This document shows, piece after piece, positions 1 to 8,572 of a DNA stretch of 64,000 nucleotides. The stretch comes from Alkanindiges illinoisensis. GTDB lineage: Bacteria > Pseudomonadota > Gammaproteobacteria > Pseudomonadales > Moraxellaceae. The translations under genes were made by a program, and so were the position numbers. Every line of letters begins with the position of its first letter. Positions within the stretch are counted from its first letter, which is position 1. Location of the stretch: positions 62,001 to 126,000 of the forward strand of contig NZ_SNTY01000047.1 in assembly GCF_004377485.1 (NCBI RefSeq). Reading direction: 5' to 3'. A model generated the notes under the pieces. That model made no database searches and was not told the DNA's origin. It saw only the letters and a list, made by a program, of their open reading frames with translations.

Positions 1-291
1 TAAGTAGGCATGGGATAATCCTGGCAAAAATGTTCAATAGACGGATTTAAGATGATCAATTATGTAGGTTGCATTAAGAAAAAGCATTGATATTTAACCT
101 GCAACTTACTGTCACTAGAGCAAATCAGCTTTATTGAGCCAGCATCGGGTTTTTAGATAAGTTTTTGCATCTTTACGGCAAATTGTCCGTTATAGTTTGC
201 CCGTTATAAATTTTAATGACTGTTTTAATTTCAATTCTAAAGCAATGAAAAACCAACATTATAGCCTGAACATCATCAATGGAAGCATAAC

Positions 292-1821
292 ATGAACAGC
301 AAGACAACTCGGACATTTAACCCAACAAGGTTGATGATGCTTAGTATTATGGCGGGTGCTATGGTCACCGGGTGTACCAGTATGCCAAACAAGGCCAGTC
401 TATCCCCGCAGCAGGCTGTTATTACTGGCTATCAGCAGTTGTAAAGCACTCCCAGCTACCAGTTTAGTGGCCAGTTTAAGATTAACCAGTTTGGCTTTAA
501 CCGTGACCCCAAAATATTGCAGGCGGCGGCTGAACTGGAAAAACAAAAAAAGGCCAAGGAAAAGCAGCAACTGCTCCAGCGCTATATTGATGAGCTAACG
601 GCTGATGCCCAGTCTGAATATGCAGATGATGCTGAGACAGCCTCGGATAAAAAACCCTTAACCGCCAGCCAGCAGGAGGCAATCCGCCAGCAGGCTGAGC
701 AGGAAGTGAATGAGCTGTATGCGGATGAAGCAGAATCCGCTGTAGAAGCGCCTGAAAGCACGAAGCATGACAGTCAGGAAGATGATGATACGCAGGCGCA
801 GGACGAAGAAGAAACCGCCACCAGCCGGTTAAGCCGCCTGAACAAGGACAAATTGATTGAAGACCTGATTTATACCTATGCCAAGCGTTACCGTATCAAT
901 TATCAGGGGACTCTGGATTTACGTCATGGTCAGATTGCGCTAAGTCCGGAAATGCGGTACGAGGCCAGCAACATGGCAGGCTATGTGCGTGTTCCACTGG
1001 TGCTGGATGTGCGCCAGGCGCATTTATATGCGGATTTATCGGCACTGTCGCCGTGGCTGGTGCAGGTACAAAATGATGGCAAGTACAGCCGTTTTGATTT
1101 GTCACCCTACAAGGACAAAGCGGATTTTAAACAGTTGTTTGAAGTGCTCAAGCAAACCACGCAAGCCAGTTATCAATTGCCCAAGGCCCAGCAGTTTAAG
1201 GACATCAGCCTGACCGCAACAGAAAAAAAGCAGGGAGCCGTACGTAAGGTGGAATTTAGCCAGCCCGTGGCGCACCGGATTGCCGATGTGGCGACCTTTT
1301 TGTCACTGAACCAGAACAGCCTCAAGCAAATTATCAAAACCAAGGCAGCAGACCCTGAACAGGCCAATAACCAGCCACCTGCCAGCCAGCAGCAACCGCT
1401 ACAACTGATCAGTGCGGATGCAGCAAGCCAGCTGATGACACAAAACCCGGAAACCTATCAGCATATTTTGCAAATGGTTGAGGAAAAAATTGATCCGGCT
1501 TCCACTTTAAAGCAGGTAGTTTTACTGGACAATAAAGGCCGGGTGATTGAGTCTGGCGTACTCTACGATCTGGTCTTTAAGCCCAGCAGCAAAGGCCAGT
1601 TCAGCATGCAGTTGAGTCATCAGCTCAATTTTGCCAACTACGGGCGCGCAGAAGTGGCCTTTAAACCCAATGCCAGCAACTGGGTGGATGCCAAAGCCAA
1701 TATGCAGGATACCCTGTTGGGTGGCCTGGTTAGTATTTTCAGCAAAAAATCACTGGGAACAGATGACATGCTAAAAAGCTTTGGCGAAGAGGATGCAGCA
1801 ATTGATAGCAGCGCTGAATAG
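292..1821 (+). pseudogene. Lipoprotein gene interrupted by an in-frame TAA
   Basis: Reading from ATG 292 gives a lipoprotein signal with lipobox VTGC (about residue 27), then TAA at 442-444 after 50 codons. The same frame continues without another stop from 445 to 1821, and the sequence right after the stop (STPSYQFSGQFKI...) reads as ordinary protein. A GGAAG Shine-Dalgarno lies upstream of ATG 292. The downstream part has an acidic, Glu/Gln-rich stretch (about residues 75-180 of the joined frame) and then a mixed alpha/beta region; I do not recognise the family. A first-position change of CAA, AAA or GAA to TAA would explain the stop. Any product begun inside the downstream frame (TTG 517 is the first candidate) would lack the export signal. 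A sequencing error remains possible. Confidence 0.75.
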
Positions 1822-1833
1822 GATGTAAAACTC

Positions 1834-2640
1834 TTAGGATTTCAGGGAGAGGAAATCCTCGAGCGCAGGTTTTACACCGTTCCAGATTGAAAATGCTTCA
1901 ATGGCTTGTCCCACCAGCATGCTAAAGCCATCGCTGATTGGCACGCCACGCTGGGCGGCTTGATCAAGAAAGCTGGAGGGTTTGCCATAAGCCATTTCAT
2001 AAGCCTGCTGAAAGTGCAATTCTGGCGGTAGCTGTAAGGCTTCGCCTGATAAGCTGGCCGAAGTGGCATTAATGATCAGGTCAAACTGGCCTGATAGCTG
2101 ATCCAGACGAATGGCTGATAATGTGGTGGTCGTGATAAAAGGCTGTACGTCCTCAACCAGTTGCTGGGCGCGGCTTAAAGTGCGGTTGGCCACCACAATC
2201 TGGCTTGCCCCGGCCTGTGCCAGTGGCAGCATCACGCCACGGGTTGCCCCACCAGCGCCCAGAATCAGGACGTTTGCCTGTTCCAGCTTCCAGCCCAGTG
2301 CATTGAGTGCATCGACCAGTCCCTGTCCATCGGTATTGTCGCCATACAATTTGCCATCCTGTTGCCACAGGGTATTGACCGCACGGGCCACTTGCGCACG
2401 CGGGGTGAGCACATCACACAACTGATAGGCCTGTTCCTTAAAGGGCACCGTGACATTAAGGCCTGTACCACCCTGATTAAAGAACTCCTGAATGTTGGCA
2501 GCAAAGCCATCCAGCGGTGCCAGTCGGTTGCTGTAGTTCAGGTCAATGCCGGTTGCCTTGGCAAATGCGTGGTGAAGCTCAGGCGAGCGCGAGTGTTCGA
2601 TGGGATTACCCACCACAGCAAATTGTCTGGTCATAAGCAT
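1834..2640 (-). CDS. aroE: Shikimate dehydrogenase (NADP+)
   Basis: AroE reduces 3-dehydroshikimate to shikimate in the cytoplasm, the fourth step of the chorismate pathway. The protein has 268 residues, usual for AroE. The shikimate-binding SRSPELHH motif is at residues 17-24, the catalytic lysine lies in NVTVPFKE (K68), the partner aspartate in GDNTDG (D104), and the nucleotide-binding LGAGGATRG loop is near residue 128. The start is either ATG 2640 or ATG 2634 (MTRQF); neither has a clear ribosome-binding site. The gene converges with the interrupted lipoprotein gene, 12 bp away. Confidence 0.96.
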   Translation of the reverse strand: MLMTRQFAVVGNPIEHSRSPELHHAFAKATGIDLNYSNRLAPLDGFAANIQEFFNQGGTGLNVTVPFKEQAYQLCDVLTPRAQVARAVNTLWQQDGKLYGDNTDGQGLVDALNALGWKLEQANVLILGAGGATRGVMLPLAQAGASQIVVANRTLSRAQQLVEDVQPFITTTTLSAIRLDQLSGQFDLIINATSASLSGEALQLPPELHFQQAYEMAYGKPSSFLDQAAQRGVPISDGFSMLVGQAIEAFSIWNGVKPALEDFLSLKS

Positions 2641-2876
2641 TCAAGTTAAGCAGGTGTATGGGTGGCTATCATAAAAGCAATCAGCACCTAAAAGGAACAG
2701 CAGGACGTTGAAATACGGGCAGATTGCACATTTACCAAATATACAAAACTCTATTAATTTGCTTATAACGCACTACTTAAAACTAAAAAGCTTTGGAGTA
2801 GCCTACGCTTACAACACAAAATTCAATTGATGGGCGTGTGGCCGAATTGTGAGGCAATAACACGCAGGAGTTAAAT

Positions 2877-3257
2877 ATGACTATTAATTTCAAAATGACC
2901 AAAGCATTGCTGGCAAGTTCTACACTGGCTGGTGCATTACTGGTAGGTGCCTGTGCAACAGCAACTCCAAGCCAGAACCGGGTTGCGGCTGCGGCTGCGG
3001 CTGGTGCGGCTGGTGCAGCCGTTGGACAAAAAGCCGGTGGCCGTACCGGTAGTGCCATTGGTGCAGCAGCAGGTACAGGCCTTGGCACCAATGCAACTGG
3101 TGCCAGCACGCAAACCAGCGTGGCTGGTGCGATTGGTAGTGCGGTTGGTGCCATTGTAGGTGAACGTCATGGTGGTGCCAGTGGTGCAGCCGTGGGTGCT
3201 GTGGTTGGTGGTGCAGCAGGTGCTGCGGCCAGTGAATACCAGCAAAACCGTCGTTAA
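2877..3257 (+). CDS. Glycine-zipper lipoprotein
   Basis: A 126-residue protein with a signal peptide ending in the lipobox VGAC (Cys26), followed by an almost pure Ala/Gly region with repeated GAAxGAAxG spacing, typical of glycine-zipper outer-membrane lipoproteins of the SlyB/OmpA-2TM type. It should be a lipid-anchored envelope protein that inserts a helical hairpin into a membrane. A good AGGAG site lies 6-7 bp before ATG 2877 and a terminator follows. The exact role is unknown; Acinetobacter and relatives carry several such proteins. Confidence 0.8.
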   Translation: MTINFKMTKALLASSTLAGALLVGACATATPSQNRVAAAAAAGAAGAAVGQKAGGRTGSAIGAAAGTGLGTNATGASTQTSVAGAIGSAVGAIVGERHGGASGAAVGAVVGGAAGAAASEYQQNRR

Positions 3258-3293
3258 TATGCTTTAGCGCATTATTGGACTAAAGCTTAAATG

Positions 3294-3327
3294 AGCCTGT
3301 GACTATTAACTAGCGCAGGCTTTTTTA
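3294..3327 (+). terminator. Rho-independent terminator after the glycine-zipper lipoprotein
   Basis: AGCCTG (3294-3299) pairs with CAGGCT (3316-3321) across a long loop and is followed by a T run. Confidence 0.65.
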
Positions 3328-3339
3328 TTTGCAGACTCA

Positions 3340-3846
3340 TCAATCGTCTAAAACATGTTGCATTAGGCAGCCATCCTGCCCAAAACTGGCCACTTTATGC
3401 TGCAAATTCAGGCTGGCTGGATCAATCACTTCAAAGCCATGTTTTTGCCAGTAGGAGCTGGAATCCTGCACGGCAATCAGGCTTAAGGTGTTAAAACCCA
3501 TTTGCCGTGCTTGCACTTTGGCATGTTGCACCAGCTGGCGTCCGGCTCCACTGGTACGATAATCAGGATGAACTGCCAGATCATGCAAATACAGCATATT
3601 GGCATCTGGTGTAAGGCAAAATTCAGTAGCGTTCAGCTGTGGGAAAGTGGCTGGACTGACCGGCAGGCAAATCAGATAAGCCACTACCTGCTGATCCACG
3701 CACGCCAGCCAGCAAGTAGGCGCTGCCTGTTGCAGTTTGCTGGCAAATGCAATGTCATCTTCTATAAATTCAGCAGCATAACAGGCGGCCTGAATGCTAG
3801 AAATTAATGGTAAATCGTGGAGCGTGGCGGTTCGGATGTGCAGCAT
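3340..3846 (-). CDS. GNAT-family N-acetyltransferase
   Basis: A 168-residue single-domain acetyltransferase. The acetyl-CoA loop is visible as VHPDYRTSGAGRQLV (about residues 92-106), preceded by the beta-4 strand LYLHDLA, and the C-terminal part YWQKHGFEVID matches motif B. Such enzymes move an acetyl group from acetyl-CoA to an amine; the substrate cannot be read from the sequence. It is a single gene facing left, between the terminator of the lipoprotein gene and a 345-bp intergenic region. Confidence 0.85.
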   Translation of the reverse strand: MLHIRTATLHDLPLISSIQAACYAAEFIEDDIAFASKLQQAAPTCWLACVDQQVVAYLICLPVSPATFPQLNATEFCLTPDANMLYLHDLAVHPDYRTSGAGRQLVQHAKVQARQMGFNTLSLIAVQDSSSYWQKHGFEVIDPASLNLQHKVASFGQDGCLMQHVLDD

Positions 3847-4191
3847 AACAATAAAAGAAGTACTTTAAGGCAAGTGAAAAAACAGCGAAGCATGTGCTGA
3901 TTTTTGAAATTCCCGGCAAAATTCAGTGAACTTTAACAGTTAAACAGATGCGCCGGGATACAGAAAAACGCGCGCGTCAGTATAGTATGATGGTTTTTTG
4001 CCAACCATGAAAAAATGAATTGTGAGGGCAATTGATCTGCTTGTCTGGCATTGAAACGCAAGAATTGGCCTGTTTTGACAACATAACCCTGTTATTTTTT
4101 GCTAGGGTAGGCCTGTTTTGCAGGGCGCTGTGGTTGACGCCTGTTTATTTAATCTAAATTGATTGGTTTAAAAATTTATTTCGAGGTCATT
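3847..4191. other. Intergenic region with nested palindromes and a direct repeat
   Basis: This gap separates the GNAT gene (-) from the hydrolase gene (+). It holds TCCCGGC (3911-3917) facing GCCGGGA (3952-3958), with a 13-bp palindrome TTTAACAGTTAAA (3932-3944) inside that pair. The 11-mer GGCCTGTTTTG occurs twice (4067-4077 and 4110-4120), 43 bp apart. A TTGACA at 4075 has no convincing -10 box at the right distance. These could be regulator sites; that is inference. Confidence 0.4.
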
Positions 4192-5073
4192 ATGTCATCT
4201 CAGCGCCACTGGATTGAAGCGGCAAATGGAATTCGCCTGTTTGCCGCAAGTTGGGGCAATCCGGACAACATGCCCCTTGTGCTGGTTCATGGTTATCCAG
4301 ACAGTCACACGGTGTGGGAATCGATTGCAACGCAACTGGCCGACCAGTTTTATGTGATTGCCTATGATGTGCGCGGGGCTGGCAAGTCTACCATTCCCAA
4401 GCATACCCGTGATTACCGCATTGAACTGCTGGCTCAGGATCTGGTGGCGGTGGTCAATGACTTGCTGCCCAATCGCCAGTTTCATCTGGCAGCGCACGAT
4501 TGGGGTTCCATTCAAAGCTGGGAATCAGTAACCACGCCAGCCTTGCAGGGACGTATTTTGTCGTTTACCACATTGTCCGGCCCTTCGCTGGATCATGCGG
4601 CGCTGACCCTGCGCAGGCAGTTTAAAACCATGCCATTGCAAACCTTAAAACAGCTAGGCAAATCCTGGTACATTGCCGGTTTTCACCTGCCACTATTGGC
4701 ACCCTTAAGCTGGCGTTTATATCTGGGCAAAAAATGGCACCGGGTAGTGGATCAGCTGGAACGTACGCCCGGCCTGCCGGAAAATCCTACCCAAACCTCG
4801 GATGGTATTTACGGCATTAACCTGTACCGTGCCAATTTTATTGAGCGGCTCAGCCAGCCCCGCGAACGCATTGCGCACTGTCCGGTACAGGTGATCATTC
4901 TGGAAAAAGATGCATTTGTGTCTGAAGCCTATATGCAATACCTGCCGGAATGGGTGAGTAACTTGACCATGCAGCGGCTCAATGCCAATCACTGGGCAAT
5001 TTTAAGCAAGCCGGATGTGGTGGCAACTTATATTCGCGAGTTTGCGCTGGCCCATTCAAAGCTGCCACTATAA
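4192..5073 (+). CDS. Alpha/beta hydrolase (epoxide hydrolase / haloalkane dehalogenase-like)
   Basis: A 293-residue alpha/beta-hydrolase. The HGYPDS oxyanion segment is near residue 35, and the nucleophile elbow reads AAHDWGSIQSW, so the nucleophile is aspartate as in epoxide hydrolases and dehalogenases rather than serine. A late aspartate (EKDAF) and NANHW supply the acid and base. Start ATG 4192 is chosen over an in-frame upstream start (4159) because GAGG sits at the right distance before it. It resembles the hydrolase half of some dehydrogenase/hydrolase fusions, but stands alone here. The substrate is unknown. Confidence 0.85.
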   Translation: MSSQRHWIEAANGIRLFAASWGNPDNMPLVLVHGYPDSHTVWESIATQLADQFYVIAYDVRGAGKSTIPKHTRDYRIELLAQDLVAVVNDLLPNRQFHLAAHDWGSIQSWESVTTPALQGRILSFTTLSGPSLDHAALTLRRQFKTMPLQTLKQLGKSWYIAGFHLPLLAPLSWRLYLGKKWHRVVDQLERTPGLPENPTQTSDGIYGINLYRANFIERLSQPRERIAHCPVQVIILEKDAFVSEAYMQYLPEWVSNLTMQRLNANHWAILSKPDVVATYIREFALAHSKLPL

Positions 5074-5106
5074 ATAAGCTAAGGATAAATAAGGGAAAAG
5101 TGATTT

Positions 5107-5457
5107 ATGGATCGGGTGATGAATGAGCAGGAAATGGCTGCCAGTGCAGCAGCCTGTGAACTTTGCGGGCGCACGCATTTGCCGCTAACGCGCCATCACC
5201 TGATTCCACAGTCACGTCATAACAAGGCACGCACCAAGCGGCAATTTGATAAACAAGCCATGAAAACTGAAATTGCCTGTTTGTGTCGTGCCTGCCATTC
5301 GCAGGTGCATGCCGTGCTGAGTAATCAGCAATTGGCACAAAATTATCATACGATTGAAGACTTACGCAGCCAGCCGGAAATTGCACGTTTTGCGGCATGG
5401 ATTGCCAACAAGCCGCCAGGTTTAAAAGTGACTGTGCGTTCGCATAAAGGCAAGTAA
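5107..5457 (+). CDS. Small HNH-type / zinc-finger protein
   Basis: A 116-residue protein with CELCGR near residue 17, TRHHLIP near residue 29 and CRACHSQVHA near residue 60. This is the Cys4 plus His-His/His arrangement of HNH endonuclease-like domains (CxxC...HH...CxxCHxxxH). It may cut or bind DNA, but many chromosomal HNH proteins of this size have no known role. It starts 33 bp after the hydrolase stop and could be co-transcribed with it. M5 (5119) is an alternative start. Confidence 0.75.
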   Translation: MDRVMNEQEMAASAAACELCGRTHLPLTRHHLIPQSRHNKARTKRQFDKQAMKTEIACLCRACHSQVHAVLSNQQLAQNYHTIEDLRSQPEIARFAAWIANKPPGLKVTVRSHKGK

Positions 5458-5541
5458 ACTTAAGCAGAATGGGCTAATTTTTAACCATAATTCCTCTGTT
5501 TTTCTGCTAAGATGCGCGTCTTTTTTTGCTTTGCCTATCTT

Positions 5542-6042
5542 ATGAATGCCATTGTCCTTGCCATTATTATCATGTTTGTGCTGTCGCTACTGCGGTTTTC
5601 CGTGGTGCTGACGGTGGTGATTGCTGCCACTGTGGGGCGGGCTGGTGGGTGGCTTGGGACTGGCAGGCACTGTCGAAGCGTTTAATAAAGACTTAGGCGA
5701 TGGCGCACAGGTGGCACTGGCCTATCCTATGCACTGCTGGGTGCGTTTGCGCTGGCCTTGTCCCGTTCCGGTTTGCCGGATTCACTGGTCAATAGCGTGG
5801 TGCATCTGATTGGCGATAGCAAGGCACTGGCAGCATTGCTAATGCTACTGGTGAGCCTGTTTGTCACAGCCGCTGCATTGGGTGATGCTGGTTCACCGGC
5901 CTCTGATTCCACGCTGGGGCCAACGGCGGGTCTGGGCGTTGATGGCCAGCATGATCACATTTGGGATACGGTAGTACCGACCTTTATTCACTTTAATATT
6001 CCACTGGTGATTTTTGGCTGGCTGGCGGCCATGTTTTTATAA
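5542..6042 (+). pseudogene. Decayed Na+/H+ antiporter (NhaC-like) gene
   Basis: Pieces of one membrane transporter lie in order but in two frames. Frame 1 from ATG 5542 gives MNAIVLAIIIMFVLSLLRF and on to ATVG. An extra G in GGGG (5634-5637) shifts to frame 2, which gives [19 protein letters not shown] and on to VALAY. A tandem duplication CCTAT-CCTAT (5721-5730) then returns to frame 1, which gives [17 protein letters not shown] and ends GWLAAMFL. As I recall the family (about 440 residues), the remaining C-terminal blocks are also joined by two internal deletions: one after SGLPD and one between LFVT and [10 protein letters not shown]. Only about a third of the gene is left, so it cannot make a working carrier. 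Confidence 0.85.
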
Positions 6043-6124
6043 CTGGCGAAACAGCAAGCAGGGTATAAGCTATAAGCTCGCTACTCTAGAAAAATCATTG
6101 TGTAAACAGGCATGAGCTGCTGGC

Positions 6125-8419
6125 CTAAAACTGCCGGTTTAGCTTAAGGCCCAGTAGCCAGTTGCGGCCTTGCGCGGGTTCAAAGAAACGCCCATTTGCT
6201 TCATTGACAATCACCGAGCCAATATAGTTTCGGTCAGTGAGATTATCCAGCCGGGCCAGGCCCTGCAGGGTATAAGGGCCAAAACTGTGTTCTGCCACCA
6301 GACGCAAACTGGCAATGGTATAAGCCTCGGCAGCATCGCTATTGCGGTCATCCACATAAATCTTGCCACTATGGCGCAGTTCCAGTGCTGTTTTTAAATA
6401 AGGCTGAATGGCCCATTCGGCTTCAGCAAATGTCATGGTTTTGCTGGTGCCGGGAATCTGGTTGCCCGCAGCAACATCACCGCTGGAACCCAGACTAAAG
6501 CGGTCACGGTAGCTGGCATCCAGATAGGTGAAGGCAGCATTCAAGCGCAAATTGTCAAATGGCTGGCTTTCAACAGCCAGTTCAGCACCCTGCCTGCGGG
6601 TTTTGCCCACATTGTGATATACCGAGCGGCCAGCACTGTTACTCAGCACGGCAATTTCATCATCCACATCAGCACGAAACAGGGCGGCATTAACACGCAG
6701 TTGCTCAGCAAGTCTGGCCTTGATGCCTGCTTCATAATGCCAGCCGCTACTGGATTGCACCATGTTATTTAAGCCTGCGGTTTGTACCGTATTATCCCGG
6801 TACGCCACTTCATTTAGGGTAGGGGTTTCAAAGCTTTGCCCGGCAGTGGCATACAGGTTCAGATCAGGTGAATAGCGGTACAGTGCACCAAACACTGGTG
6901 TGACATCAGAAAACTGGCGTGAGCCACTATCGTCTGGATTGCTGTTCGCTGGCGTTGTTCCATTAATTATATAATGATCATTAGACTTAAAGCGCACATG
7001 GCTGCTGCGCAAACCAGCACTCAGCATCCATTGCGGGTCAACATCCCATTCAGCCTGAATATAAGGGTCAACATTGCTGGCGGTGTTGGTTTCATTGCGT
7101 TTTACTGCACCCAGTACGCCCAGTGTGGTGGCACCATTATTGACCTGAAAATTCTGGAAACCCTTGCGCGTTTCTTCCATTTGATCCAGTGATACACCAG
7201 CGGTCAGGCGTAGCGGCCGCTTCAGCAAGCTGTGTTCGGTGCTATAGCGCAAGTCCATACCCTGATAGTTGCGATCAAGGTCAATTACGCCACCGCCATG
7301 ATTGGGATTATTTTGTGGGGCAACGGGAATAGACTGGAACTGGCGCACGTCACGTGTGCCTGCGTAGGCGGTAATCTGAATGTCACCACTACCCATACGG
7401 CCTTTAAATATGGCACCCAGCTGGTTTTGATCCACACTTTTTCGTGTGTTGTAATCCAGCGCAGGTTGTGCCACTGCTTTTGGGTTGGCATTGACATCAC
7501 TGCGGGTTAGACCCAGCGGGTCCTGTGCTTCGGGCATGTGCAAGGCATTGAATAACAGCATCAGGCTGGAATCAGGACTCAGGTCATAGCCCAGCTTGGC
7601 GTTTAGCAGTTGACGCTTGGCAGCACTGTGTTCACGGTAGCCATCAATTTCCATGTTGGATAGGCTAAGCACATGACTGAAATCACCTGACTTGCCGCTG
7701 CTTTTAAGGGTTTCGCGCAGCAGGCCATCCGAGCCAGCCGATACTCCGGCTTCAAGATTCTGGCCGGGCTGGGGGTTTTCGGTAAATAGCTGAATCACGC
7801 CACCCGACGCATTGCCATACAGGGCAGAAAATGGCCCGCGTAGTACTTCCAGCCGCTCGGCACTTTCAAGGTCAAAGTTGGCGGCTTGTCCCTGACCATC
7901 CGGCATGGTGGCTGGAATGCCATCGGTATACAGGCGCACGCCACGCACGCCAAACGTAGAACGTGCGCCAAAGCCACGGCTGGAAATTTGCAAATCCTGT
8001 GCGTAGTTTTGCCGGTTGAGCACACTAATGCCGGGCACCCGCACTAGAGCTTCAGACAGGTTAACCCGTGGCCCTGCACTGGCAATAGTACTGGCATCAA
8101 TACGGTCTACCGAGGCAGGCAATTCAAAGGCATCACGTCCACTGCGTGTAGCGGTGACCACAATGGTAGGGAGCAGCGTAGGCGCTGGGCTTTGATTGGC
8201 CGGACTGTGAGTTGAACTGCTTGCTGCCATATTGCCAGACCCTATGCCAGTTTGCTGCTGTTGTACCTGCTGAGGGTCAGGTGTGCCAGAATCCGCCATT
8301 ACCGACAGCGCAGGGCAAAGCAAGATCAGCGGAATTAAGGGCTTGATGATCCATAATGACTGGTAATGAGGATTAAGGCGTAAATTGAGTAACAGGCGTA
8401 AAACCGGCAGGTCAGTCAT
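6125..8419 (-). CDS. TonB-dependent outer-membrane receptor, PqqU/YncD-like
   Basis: A 764-residue TonB-dependent receptor: signal region to about residue 42, a low-complexity Gln/Ser/Pro linker, a TonB box-like PTIVVTATRS near residue 86, a plug domain, and a 22-strand barrel ending in phenylalanine. Several stretches match, from memory, the E. coli receptor YncD, which takes up the cofactor PQQ: NRQNYAQDLQ, TDGIPATMPDGQGQ, LRGPFSALYGNASGGV and GSVIVNEANGRFFEP near the C-terminus. It lies 153 bp downstream of a PQQ beta-propeller enzyme on the same strand. Uptake of PQQ is inferred from that similarity; a siderophore receptor is the alternative. Confidence 0.88.
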   Translation of the reverse strand: MTDLPVLRLLLNLRLNPHYQSLWIIKPLIPLILLCPALSVMADSGTPDPQQVQQQQTGIGSGNMAASSSTHSPANQSPAPTLLPTIVVTATRSGRDAFELPASVDRIDASTIASAGPRVNLSEALVRVPGISVLNRQNYAQDLQISSRGFGARSTFGVRGVRLYTDGIPATMPDGQGQAANFDLESAERLEVLRGPFSALYGNASGGVIQLFTENPQPGQNLEAGVSAGSDGLLRETLKSSGKSGDFSHVLSLSNMEIDGYREHSAAKRQLLNAKLGYDLSPDSSLMLLFNALHMPEAQDPLGLTRSDVNANPKAVAQPALDYNTRKSVDQNQLGAIFKGRMGSGDIQITAYAGTRDVRQFQSIPVAPQNNPNHGGGVIDLDRNYQGMDLRYSTEHSLLKRPLRLTAGVSLDQMEETRKGFQNFQVNNGATTLGVLGAVKRNETNTASNVDPYIQAEWDVDPQWMLSAGLRSSHVRFKSNDHYIINGTTPANSNPDDSGSRQFSDVTPVFGALYRYSPDLNLYATAGQSFETPTLNEVAYRDNTVQTAGLNNMVQSSSGWHYEAGIKARLAEQLRVNAALFRADVDDEIAVLSNSAGRSVYHNVGKTRRQGAELAVESQPFDNLRLNAAFTYLDASYRDRFSLGSSGDVAAGNQIPGTSKTMTFAEAEWAIQPYLKTALELRHSGKIYVDDRNSDAAEAYTIASLRLVAEHSFGPYTLQGLARLDNLTDRNYIGSVIVNEANGRFFEPAQGRNWLLGLKLNRQF

Positions 8420-8572
8420 TACAGAATCCTAAAGCAGCAAGCGATCTATCACAGGGGGTTAGACAGGGACCGAAAACAGGCTTGAAAAAACCAGTGATTT
8501 GATGCGTTTTACCAGTAAACCACAGCATCTAGCCTTCTGGCACCAATGATAAACTGCATCAAAAATCAGAGG

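Noticed and set aside
442-444. Stop-codon read-through or recoding in the first lipoprotein gene
   Set aside because: TAA is the tightest stop and no recoding signal such as a hairpin or pseudoknot was seen after it; a simple mutation is the better explanation.
2937-3245. Minus-strand frame rich in Thr, Cys and Gly
   Set aside because: It is the mirror of the Ala/Gly-rich glycine-zipper gene and arises from its codon repetition.
4075-4109. A sigma-70 promoter before the hydrolase gene
   Set aside because: TTGACA is perfect but no acceptable -10 box lies 15-19 bp downstream.
5621-5809. Programmed frameshifting in the antiporter gene
   Set aside because: One shift is a 5-bp tandem duplication and inferred internal deletions are also present, so this is decay.
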